Assembly: GCA_036346355.1 (NCBI GenBank)
Contig: CM070569.1
Span: forward strand, 62,706,561-62,770,560
DNA: 64,000 nucleotides
Origin: Rhipidocladum racemiflorum
Taxonomy: Eukaryota > Streptophyta > Magnoliopsida > Poales > Poaceae
Reading direction: 5' to 3'
Positions 22,630-32,682 of this stretch are shown here, in pieces (position 1 is the first letter of the stretch; every line of letters starts with the position of its first letter). A program made the position numbers and the translations under genes. The notes under the pieces were generated by a model, which was not told where the DNA came from, ran no database searches, and was given only the letters and a program-made list of their open reading frames with translations.

Positions 22630-23340
22630 CGTCGGTGCTCCTGGCAGTTGGAATCGTTAATAACTTTGTGCAACTGCAGAGAAAAAAGAGACAAGGGGGA
22701 GGGAGGTGGGGACTGCGTATCCCCCGTTGGCCCTGAGTCACCGACGACGACGAGCCCACGACGGCAGTTCGCACATACAACAAATCACTGGAACCGGGCG
22801 CACATGCAAGTGCTCGTTGGACGCTGCATGTGCACACAAGGAGACACCAAACTTGCATGCCCACATGGCTCTCAGAAGCTCTAGGCCATGGATTTCGCGA
22901 GTGGGAAGGGGGAAAAAACTATGGAACATCTTATAATAACCGTGTGAGCATGTGAATCAGATGGACATATGCATCACGATACTCTCTCTGTCTGTGGACA
23001 TATGAATGTGCGTTTAGCATGCGGGATTTTGCTACGTGCCATGACAGGCAGGTGTCAAAGGTACGTCAGAGTTGATTTAATGCAACGCCATTCTAAAGTA
23101 GGAGTAAACCACTAATTTAGTGATGGTTGATCTGGTTGCACGAGTAGATTGATGTGAGAAACGAAAAGAAAGCAAATGACAACCAGTCGTCCTAAAGCGT
23201 TAGCCATGTTCATGGGTTCTCCTTCGGTCCTTCCCCTTCCAACGGTAGCGAGAGCTTCGTCAGAGATCGTTGGATAATGTTCGTAAACTCGGAGCCGGTC
23301 GATTTCTTGTAAAAGGCTTGTCGTTCCCAGTGTTGTATGC
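22630..23340. other. Upstream region of the expansin gene
   Basis: No gene recognised. The stretch probably includes distal promoter sequence. Frames on both strands at 22505-22936 shadow the GC-rich leader and have no domain. Confidence 0.4.
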
Positions 23341-23562
23341 TACCCCCTTTGTAGAAAGATGTAAGACGTGGTTTGACATGGTGTGATATTTAAAATTGAG
23401 ATTTAATTGTTAATCTATTTTACAATACTTCGTTCATAACTACAAAATCGTAATTATAATAAAATAGTTTTAAATACGAATCTAACAGTGTCATATTATA
23501 TATATATCGTTAGATTAATTATTGATCCAAATTTACAAACTTCGTATCTAGAAATAAGAGGG
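23341..23562. mobile_element. Degraded Stowaway-like MITE
   Basis: The ends resemble decayed Stowaway termini: GCTACCCCCTTT on the left and AATAAGAGGGAGTGG on the right, which is CCACTCCCTCTTATT inverted. The interior is A+T-rich. A TA duplication is not clear, so the call is tentative. Confidence 0.35.
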
Positions 23563-23673
23563 AGTGGAAAAGAACATTGAAGATTGAGCCGTAGGATAAA
23601 GTTAACCCGAGCTCTGTCTGCCGGATAAGAAAAACTTTGGGATCAGGGGATCCTCAGGCAGAATAACTAAGTA

Positions 23674-23940
23674 ATCCATCCATTTATGAATACAAATTAT
23701 TCTCACTTTTAATTTTTTAAATACAGGTTATTCTATAATTTCGATACCACTTTTTACTATTTTTTTCTCTATATCCTTTTTTCATTTTAGCTATTTTTAA
23801 TATCATTTACTACAAATAGACTACAATAAGATATATAGTTTAAAGATATAATGAAAAAGAGTAATACAACATTTTATAGATGTGCTTTTGTACAAATACA
23901 AGAATTTAAAATAACATCTATTCAAAAACAGTTGAGGGAG
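23674..23940. mobile_element. Stowaway-like MITE
   Basis: The left end, ATCCATCCATTTATGAATACA, and the right end read inverted, CTCCCTCAACTGTTTTTGAATA, form imperfect inverted repeats of the Stowaway (Tc1/mariner) type. TA lies on both sides (23672-23673 and 23941-23942). The 267-base interior is A+T-rich without coding sequence. Confidence 0.6.
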
Positions 23941-23964
23941 TAAATACTGCTGGAGCGGTACTAT

Positions 23965-25158
23965 CAGAGTTTCACTTTTCGTTTCGAACTCAAATTTCGA
24001 CATCCCAGCGGTATCGAAATTCGCAAAATTTCTCTCAAAACCGCTCGGTTCGAAAGTCAAATGAACTTGAAATCTAGTAAAAAAGCTCGAAACCTCCAAG
24101 CGAAATTTACGGTTTTTGAACGAAAACCGCTCAAAAAGGCTCGAAATTCACTCGAAAAGCTTGAAAAACCGTTGGGTTCGAAAACCGCTCGAAAAGACTC
24201 GAAATTCGCTCCAAAAGCTCGAAAAACCGATGGTAATTGAAAAAATGGGGGAAATATAGAAAAATTAGAGAAAATTGTAAAAAAAAATTGTTGTAAAATT
24301 TGAAAAAAAAACCCATAAAAGACAAAAAATGGTATTAGAAGAATTACTTCAACAAATATTGCTACTATATATAATTGAATAAATATTAAAACATGTAGTG
24401 TGTTATGGAGGTGTGGTCTAAAATTCTGATTCAAATGCTGCACTTATTTGATCAAATATGATTTTTATAGGCTGTAGCAGATCCTGTAACAATGTATTTT
24501 TATTTATTTTTTATGCACTACAGTTGATTGTTTAATACTTGTATTCGTGTTGAATATTTAGTTATGATATGGCTCTCTCTCAAAATAATAGAAAAAAATT
24601 ATAGACGGTTTATCACTAGAGGTCTCATATAATTCTTTATTAATTGTTGTCAAGTTAAACTAGTGATTTCGATTTAGTCTAATGACCTCTTAGTAGTTTA
24701 CATGTGATTTTAAGAAAAACTCAGATGTACTTTCTGAATACAGGTCATGATTTTATGGATAGTGCCCTTCTTATCTCATGCTGCTGGTTTTTACAAGAAA
24801 ATATTGGTACTAAATATACTTCAATAAATATGACTATTAAATATACTTCAATAAATATTTATACTAAATATACTTCAACAAATATTGCTACTAAATATAT
24901 ATAATTCAACAAATATTGCTACTAAATAAATTGAATGGCTCAAAAACATCTTCAAACTTTGTTTTTTAAAATAATATTCACATCAGAGGTCATAAGGCTA
25001 TTAATACTAATTATTGAGAAATTTTGAATAAATTTTTTCAAAAAATTTAAATTTTTTGGATTTAAATTTAAATTTGAGCGAAATTCGAAATTATTTTTTT
25101 TTCACCTATGAGCGGTACGATCGAAATTCGCAAAATTTGTTCGAAAAGTTGAACCCTG
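23965..25158. mobile_element. hAT-type non-autonomous element, 1.2 kb
   Basis: Terminal inverted repeats are CAGAGTTTCACTTTTCG (left) and CAGGGTTCAACTTTTCG (right, inverted). An 8-base flank, GGTACTAT (23957-23964), matches GGTAGTAT (25159-25166) at seven of eight bases, as expected of a hAT target duplication. Subterminal motifs GCTCGAAA and AAACCGCTCG repeat many times near the left end. A 27-base A+T-rich unit (TACTAAATATACTTCAATAAATATGAC and variants) repeats three to four times at about 24808-24920. No transposase frame is present. Confidence 0.8.
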
Positions 25159-25251
25159 GGTAGTATGACATGCCAACAAATATTATTAGCCTATCCGTTC
25201 AGATTAAAAGCCACGTAGATAAGATAGAGCATATTCGTGGGCGCTTGGGGC

Positions 25252-25668
25252 CAGGGTTCACAATATCGACGAATATCGCTCGAAAATCGCCCTTATCGAC
25301 GCAGGGCGAAATGGTTTACCGATCGGTAAACCGAGAAAATTCAAAAAGAAAAATAAAAATTCAAAAAAATTTATATGATGTAAATATCGCGATTATCGAG
25401 ACATATCGAGCGATTATCGTCAAATATCGTCGAAAATCGCTACAAAAGTCGACCGCACAAAATGTTCAACATGGCTGTCGATTTTCCATCGATAATCGTT
25501 GATTTTCCACCGATAATCGTCGATTTTCCATGATTTTTTATTTTTTTTCACAAAAATCTGATTTTTGAATTTATGCGATTTTTTGCGATTTTCGACCGAT
25601 TTTCGGCTCGATTTTTGCGATTATCGAATTTTACTGATCATCCGAAAATCGCGACATCGTGAACCCTG
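25252..25668. mobile_element. hAT-type MITE, 417 bases
   Basis: The terminal inverted repeat CAGGGTTCACRATRTCG occurs at both ends (25252-25268 and, inverted, 25652-25668). Flanks CTTGGGGC and CTTGGGAG match at six of eight bases. The interior is packed with GATTATCG/CGATAATCG and GATTTTC words. It belongs to the same terminal type as the hAT element ending 94 bases to the left. Non-coding. Confidence 0.75.
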
Positions 25669-25676
25669 CTTGGGAG

Positions 25677-26277
25677 GCTTCACGACTCCACATCCATCGA
25701 CACGGCCACGAAGGTAGGCGACCGATCGAGGAAAGTTGTACTAGAAAAATCGAGCTCTTCAGACAAAACTGCAGGCATACTGCATGCGCACGCAGGCATG
25801 TATATCCAAGATTTCGTTTGCTCTGACAAACCCGAGGGGCATCTTCCTCATAGTTCATATGGATTACCGTCCTTTTATCTGCGCCATGTGGCAAAGCGAC
25901 AGGTCGCTGCAATAGCGCATTTCTTGCTCCAAACCTACCTTGATTATGATATGTCAATGTAACTACCTTCTTGTAAGGATCGGTCTGCAAGAAATGTTGG
26001 TTAGTGGCTTACCAAATGGGGTAGAGACTTTTGGTGCCTTGCACCGGTTTACTTGCTATTCATGGTCTGCACGTTGTAATGCACTTTTTTAGCTGCTTTT
26101 AGTTTTAGCTTCTTTTCTTTTTTTGACGTACGTCAAGCACACCCTGCGTTGTGCCTCATGCATGCTTCCCTTCGTAATAAAGAACATAGCTCAAAACATA
26201 ATAGTCGAGCCTAATAGTTTCGCATTAAGGTGGCAGGTACAAAGATACACCGGAGAAAGTAAACTATTCCTGCATAT
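25677..26277. other. Spacer between elements, no gene seen
   Basis: Unique-looking sequence with no supported coding exon. A minus-strand frame at 25631-25990 overlaps the end of the hAT MITE and has no domain. Confidence 0.4.
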
Positions 26278-26280
26278 ATA

Positions 26281-26921
26281 CACTACTATAGAAATGGCTT
26301 TCAGAAGCGGTTCAAAACCACTTTCAAAAGCGGTTCTACAACCGCTTCTAAGCAACCGCGAGTGATACGACACCAAGCGGTTGCTAGAATCGCTTGTGGT
26401 GGTACGACACCAAGCGATAAAAGACTACCAATAATATCGTGGGAATGGGATTCGAACCCACGACCAGCACTCCATCCTCGTGACCCGCTTCATCCATCTA
26501 GCCAACCCACCCACGCGTACTCTCTGATAGAATAGGACACACATTCCTTTTATTATTTCTAAAACTGGGCTTCTACAAGCGGTTCGTGACATGAACCCCT
26601 TCTGAAGGGGGTCTTTAGAAGAGGTTCGTGTCACGAACCGCTTCTAAAGCTCACCTTTAAGCGGTTCGTGACACGAACCCCTTCTGAAGGGGGTCTTTAG
26701 AAGCGGTTGGAGACACGAACCGCTTGTAAAGATCTTTAGAAGGGGTTCGTGCCACGAACCCCTTCTAAAGGTGGGGCTTTAGAAGGGGTTCGTGCCACGA
26801 ACCGCTTCTAGAGATCCCCTCCGGCCTGTTGCCATGAACCGCTTCTGGTGTGAGTATTACAACCGGTTCGCACCAAACCGTTTCTAATAGGCCGCTTGTG
26901 ATGTCCGGTTTTGTAGTAGTG
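26281..26921. mobile_element. CACTA (En/Spm)-type non-autonomous element
   Basis: The left terminus is CACTACTATAGAAATGGC and the right terminus, inverted, CACTACTACAAAACCGG, with a 3-bp target duplication ATA (26278-26280 and 26922-26924). Both features define CACTA elements. Subterminal palindromes built on GAAGCGGTTCGTGNCACGAACCGCTTC recur at about 26570-26830, and GCGGTTCTACAACCGCTTC lies at the left; these fit transposase-binding repeats. The 641 bases carry no transposase. Confidence 0.88.
26441..26510 (-). other. tRNA-like segment (box A/box B) inside the CACTA element
   Basis: On the minus strand GGTTCGAATCC (26458-26448) is a perfect RNA polymerase III box B, with GGGTTCGAATCCCA reading like a T-arm. 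TGGCTAGATGG (26504-26494) 35 bases upstream resembles box A. A complete cloverleaf is not evident. It may be a tRNA- or SINE-derived relic carried by the element. Confidence 0.4.
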
Positions 26922-26924
26922 ATA

Positions 26925-28782
26925 TACACTAGAAATCCCAAGTAATTGCTCATGATCTCTTGCAGGCAGAAAAGAAGAAACAATTCAGAACCGTCGATGC
27001 TTTCAGGATCACATATTAGTACAAGATAACAAGATTGCTGTTAGCTTTCCTGTCATAATCTGTGCCTTTCAAAGATAACATGTGCCTTTCAAAGATAACA
27101 TGCATGCCAAGCTTCACGCTTTCGAAAAAGCAATACCCTCGGGGACTAATTAACCATCCATTTCTTGGCCCCACGACATGTTAGTTGCACATGGCCGCCG
27201 GACATTACGGCCAATCTCCTGTCATTAGCTTATTCACCTTATATTGGAGGCGTTTCTAACTCCCAGCATTATAAGGAGCTTCATGCTAAAAAAACCTATT
27301 GATCTAGTAAGCCCATGCCTAAATGTTGTGTTGTGAACTTCTGATGCTGGGTAGTGGTGGATTTGAGCTGAGCTAGAGCAAGCGCTGTGTTTTTGCAAAA
27401 TAAACAGTTGGATTTGGACTTTCATGGCGTCCAGTACGTGTTCAATTTGAATTATTGATCGGGTCCGACCAGCGTAAGTATAAATCAGCATACTAATCGG
27501 AGATATAACTATGTAATAGACCTTAGACCTTAGCCTTTATTATAAACTTCTTTCCCTTATAGGGGTATAGGTCAAAAATAGAATATAACTTTTCAATCGT
27601 CGTCAATGGGGTTTGAGGGATAGGGACTAGGGAGTGATATGGACCTTACAATTTGAATCCAACGGTTAGAAAACAATTGTATGAAAACCAGCATAATTTT
27701 AGTTAAATGTTATCTAGACTAGCTAGCAATTTCTAGTTGAATGATGTATAGAAAAATAATAAAATTTGACTGAAAAATCAATGTAATATTGACGGGGATC
27801 CCCCACCGTCGATTTCTCAAAAATGTATATAGATTTTTGTGAAAGCTCGTATATCTATCTTGAATTCTAAGTCAATACAATGTTTCTTTCTGCAAATATT
27901 GTACTGGCTATGCAATTTACTGCGACATAATCTGTCCCAGATAAACAAAACTTCGTACATTCCCAGGATTCGTTTCCTTTTTTATGGAGTAGATTTTATA
28001 CTTGAATAGTTTCTCTTTCGTCTGTGGATGAGAAGAGAACAGTTTGGAGCTGTTCATGCAATGCACCGGAGATGTGATGACTGCTCGGAGGGAGAGAGAG
28101 AAGCCATGTGGACACCAAAGCTGATCACAAAACCTTAAGCTCGGGGAACTCATCTGCAGCTCGCGCCCCAAACAAAAAGAGATTTCTGTAAACCCCGAAA
28201 GAACGAAACATCATGCCTACTCAAAAGAGAATCTCGTAGTAGTACCATGCATATCTTCTTCTCCAACCGGCTCGACACCATCATGGGTTGTTACACCAGC
28301 TAATGCTTGAAACGTTGATGCCCCAGTTGGTGGCTGTTCATGATTGCCGGGGGAAGCCAAACCGTCGCTCAAATTTCTATAATGCAAATAGGCGATAAGG
28401 AGAAGTTAATTAGTTATGCACCTAATTATGTGACATCCAGAAGCAAGGGTCGAATCGATCGCGAGGAGGTAACAAACCGAAGAGAAATCGATGGCGCGGC
28501 GATGCATGTGGGTGGTGGGCCGCGCGGCTGACGACCGCCGGACCGGGGCTTCCGTTCGTCAATGGTCGGATGGCACGAGGCCCAACCGAACCAATGGCGT
28601 TGCTCCCGCGTCGCTCTCCCGCGCGAAATCCTGCCCGGATAAGGGGCCCGCCCGGGCGTGTGGTGTCCCGTCGCCCGCCAGCGCCTGTGCCGGTCGTTAA
28701 TTGGAGACTGCACGTTAAGCTGCACGCGCGCATCGATTGCCACGCCGCGCTTGAGGGCATGAACCATAGAGTATCTAAGTCC
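26925..28782. other. Intergenic, no gene seen
   Basis: No supported exon. The stretch is A+T-rich to about 28400, then a GC-rich island follows at 28480-28760 whose frames on both strands show no recognised domain. A short direct repeat, TGTGCCTTTCAAAGATAACATG, is at about 27060-27100. Confidence 0.4.
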
Positions 28783-29036
28783 ATCTCCAATCCCTTCCTC
28801 TCTCGTATTCCCTCCGCGAAGGGATTCCCATTCCCGTTAGCACTCTAACGGATTTCCTTCAGCATTACCTTCGTGAAGGGATTCTCTCTCTCATTCCCTC
28901 TAGCAAGGGATTCTCTCTCCTTTCCTTATACAATTGGAATCTGTTGGAGATGAGGGCAAATAAAGGGAATGGGAATGAGGAAAGGGAACGGGGAAGGGAA
29001 TGTAATGAAGGTAAATGAAGGGAATCTGCTGGAGAT
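28783..29036. mobile_element. Fold-back MITE-like repeat
   Basis: The outer ends, ATCTCCAATCCCTTC (left) and ATCTCCAGCAGATTCCCTTC (right, inverted), pair imperfectly. The two halves carry complementary GGGATTC/GAATCCC and CCTTC/GAAGG runs, so the whole can fold back. The target duplication was not resolved and the superfamily is not assigned. Confidence 0.5.
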
Positions 29037-29045
29037 TTTGTTTGA

Positions 29046-29269
29046 GGTCCGGTTTGGTGGAACTGGGTGGAGATCGATTCCAGATTTTTCACAGAAATGT
29101 TTCAGGTTGGATTCTGTAAATCTGGTGGAACTGGGTTGAGACCGATTCAGCCACTGTATGGAAAAGGAAGAAACGATCCAAGGAGAATCGTTCCGAGCTT
29201 TAGCCTGTTTAGTTGGGTTTCTTCTTTAATTTAGTAGAAACGGTCGGTTCCAAGTTGTCAAACGGGACC
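29046..29269. mobile_element. Tourist-like MITE, family also at 63692
   Basis: Ends are GGTCCGGTTTGG (left) and GGTCCCGTTTGAC (right, inverted). TGA on the left and TAA on the right are consistent with a decayed 3-bp TWA duplication. The right half is clearly the same family as 63692-63972: both carry GATTCAGCCAC, GAAGAAACG, AGGAGAATC and TAGTAGAAAC in order. Non-coding. Confidence 0.65.
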
Positions 29270-29483
29270 TAAGCTTTTAAGCTTTTTTAAAAATATTTAC
29301 GTATCAGTTTTGCTTTATACAAAAAGTGGAAAAGAGAGAGAGAAAAGCCAGCTTTTATTTAGTAGCAAATATTGCGTGAAAATATAGGTAAATTCGTTAT
29401 ATACAATAAAAAAAAGAGATAGTTATTACGCAGAAGTGTTTAAAATCAAACTTTAGAGATAACTATTGTACAAGCTAACTTTA

Positions 29484-29898
29484 GGCCCTGTTTGAAGGAG
29501 CTATACTTCAGATTTGGGTCTAAAGCTCCCCCAAACAGCCTAGCAATAAAATAGCTGCACAGCTAAGCACAGTTGAAGCATCCCTAAAAGCTACAGCTGG
29601 TAGGGAGGTGATTTTCAAATGTGGCTTCGCTGGATCGCGTCCCCGCTTTCTCTCCTCTATTCTCGCCCCGTCGTGTCCCCGGCCGGTCGCCTCCTCGATT
29701 TCCTTCGGCCTGGGCGTCGTCTCCCCGACTCTCTCCTCACTCGGGCCCACTCAATTGCCCCTCAAAAGCTATAGCTGCAGCATCCATTTTACCAAACAAC
29801 ATATCAAGAAAAGCCACAACCGTCAGCTACAGCTGTTTTACAATCCAACAAGTCAAAAGCAACTTTTCAGCCCAACCACAGCCCCCCAAAACAGGCCC
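29484..29898. mobile_element. PIF/Tourist-like element, 415 bases
   Basis: Ends are GGCCCTGTTTG (left) and GGGCCTGTTTTG (right, inverted), with TTA on both sides (29481-29483 and 29899-29901), the target duplication of PIF/Harbinger elements. The middle is GC-rich and may include captured sequence, but no gene is recognised. Confidence 0.65.
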
Positions 29899-29901
29899 TT
29901 A

Positions 29902-31289
29902 GTGTTTACTCTAGATGACATGTATGAAAGATGGAATAAGTAATGAGGTTCGTTATTGTACTTGCTTTGACAGGAACGTGTAGAGAGGTCATGGTTGCAC
30001 ACCTTGCTGCTGCCATGTGCCGTGTCAAAATGACACTGTTGTCAAGTCAAGAGCCGCTAGCTCCGAACGTTTTACTGTAGTAGCTATGGCCAATTTCCCC
30101 CCTAAAACTATCGCTCATGTCGAAAAATTTGCAAAAAATAGTCTTCCTCACCGTAAAAGATCCGACACATGTCATCTGTCGCAATCTGATAGTGCGGAGG
30201 AGAGGAGTATGGAAAATAGCCGGGCTCACCAAGATTACATGCTTAGAGAGCGCAGAAACAAATTTCTGCATATGGTGACCGCGGAAGCAATATTCTACGC
30301 ACGGAGGGCCGCGGCATCGAGTGCGCGCCTGCCCATGCCACATGGCGCATTCGCCCGGACACCCACGCAGCACCACGCACATAGGCCCACGGGAATGCTC
30401 ACGCCCACACACCGTTGCCCCCCACGCGCACAGCCCTGAGCAATCGATCGTGCGCCACGTGCCGCTGCCTACTTCGAGCGCACTTGCCTGCGTTGCTGCC
30501 CCGCCGTGTGCTGCTGCGCTCACTCGTGCTCCGTGGGCGCGATATGCGATACGCGTTGTCTTCTGTTTTTTTTGTTGTGTGTAAGGGACTATTTTTTTAT
30601 GAAAATGCATAGGAGACGTTAAATTTGAAAAAAAAAAACAAAAAAAAACAAGATTGGGGACATATCGACGAGCAATTCGCTATATCTGGGCTAGGGCCTA
30701 GGAGGGAGGCGTTGCCCGCGTAGGCGTGGCTGTACGTGAAGCGACGTGTGTCGATCGTTTGCTGTTGTAGCTCTGAAGAAACAGGCCTTGTTGTACTAGC
30801 ATGTTCGACAGGATTTGCTCGTACTGCGCGCAACTGTGGACGCGTTTTTCAAGGCGAACTGACTAGCAAAGCGAGAAGTACGCCTTCGGCTGGTTGGGCC
30901 GACGGCAAGATATCGCAAGGTCGCTTTTGTACGGCTTACTGGGTGGCTTTGTTCAAGGAACCGACGACCATTGGTGGTGCTTGGGTACAGAAAACCTCCC
31001 GCTGTGCCAAAGCAGGAGGCTTTGCCCAACATGTGAGTAATTGATTTGCCGACGACTTCATCTCTCAGAGACAACTGGAAGTCCCAGAGAAATAAAGTAG
31101 TAGTATCGTCGATTAGGGTACGGTAATCCTGGTGGTAGGCTAGTAGCTACTGGAATTTGCCGCGTAATTACGTGAGTACATATTACAATTTTTTTTATCA
31201 TAGATATTACAATCTATTGTATTCATAATATATCCCTAACACACACACCTATATAATCATGGTGCTTCAACGCGGTGTCGCGCTGACAC
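29902..31289. other. Intergenic, no gene seen
   Basis: A mix of A+T-rich and GC-rich DNA without a supported exon. Frames at 30047-30610 (minus) and 30736-31044 (plus) have no domain or family resemblance. An A-rich tract lies at about 30628-30652. Confidence 0.4.
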
Positions 31290-31869
31290 CAGAATCTGAC
31301 GCACGGTGGATTTGATAAAAAATTATTGATTCGGTATGATTATTTGATTAAAGGCGGTATCGAGTCCGAAAAAAGTAATATTTCAACTACTATTCTCACT
31401 ATGACACCAATACAACCGACCATGGTCTTGCCACGGGACCCTTGTGCAAGTGGGGTTACCCATTATCAGGAATATACAGATGGCTCTAAATTGGATTCCT
31501 AAGCCAGGTTACCTCCATATGCTCTATTTTACGTCTACCCTAAATCGGTTGTCTAGTTGATCAAGACTTAGGTGCATCCTCACTACGTCGAGCCTATTCC
31601 TCCAAGCGATCCGGACCCTTATAGGGTTGTATCATACTCAGAGCCATTTGTTCTACTTTCTGAGCCGATATTTAGGCAGCAAAATGTTGGTTATGAGTAA
31701 CAACGTGTACCGATACAACCCACGCAACCATGCCACCCCTAGTTTGCACTTGGGGACAGCATAATGAGTTTGCCCTTAATTTGTAGGTACCTCAGGCGAG
31801 AGTAGCATCGGCTAAAGAAACTGATTAGGCCGACGCTATTAGCGCTATGCTGAGGGGTGGACTATCGGC

Positions 31870-32682
31870 TACAGGAAGCCATACCCCGATTATATCGATC
31901 GAATTCCGTATCCTAATGGGTACATGTACCCGATTTCACAAAGTTCTTGGGGATGACTCTACGACAACACCGGAACACATCGGACACTTTGTGGTATAGT
32001 GTGGCATGGTGGCCTAGTCCGATGGGTTAAAAGTAAAACTGTTTCCATTATCATTGTCTGGAGCACCCTTTACTTGGTTTACTACATTGCCCCCAAATTC
32101 GGTCAACACTTGGACCGATTTGGAGAACCGATTTCATGAATACTTTTTTGTAGTTCACTGGAAGTAAGAATATCAGACTTGAGTTCTGTTAGGCAGAAGT
32201 TTGTGGAATCGGTAACGGATTATATTAAGAGTTTCTGGGAAATTAAGAATCGGTGCTTTAGTGTTACATTACCCGATAACTAATTGGCTAATTTAGCTTT
32301 CCAAGGGTTAATTCCACTTTTGAAGGAGAAGTTTGGTGGTCAAGACTTTACTGATTTAAGCCATTCACTGCATAAGGTATCGGCCTAAGAAAGCCAATTC
32401 TTTGAAAACAAAGGGTTTAAAGATATGTTGAAGAATAACAATGATAAAGAAAAGCCGAAAGTTAACCTCGTTGAATATGAGGCGGGTAGCTTATCCGAGG
32501 AAGATGAGGCCGAAGTAAATATAGACGAATGGGTTAAGGGAATAAGAAATCCTTTGTCTGCTCTTGGTTCAAGCTGACTACAGTTAAATCAGAAATTAAA
32601 TACGCTTTTGATGTGACTAATTGTTATCGTATTTTTGATTAATTATTACAAGAAAAGGTCATCCGATTGCCCGAAGGTCACA
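31870..32682 (+). pseudogene. Element A gag remnant, 5' part
   Basis: Despite stops, frames read gag-like stretches: YPNGYMYPDF, FLGDDSTTTPEH, APFTWFTTLPPNSVNTW, then NLVEYEAGSLSEEDEAEV and FDVTNCYRIFD ending in IRLPEGH at the element B insertion. These match the capsid region and its downstream linker in Tat-type gag proteins. The region between 32150 and 32400 changes frame several times. Confidence 0.75.
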
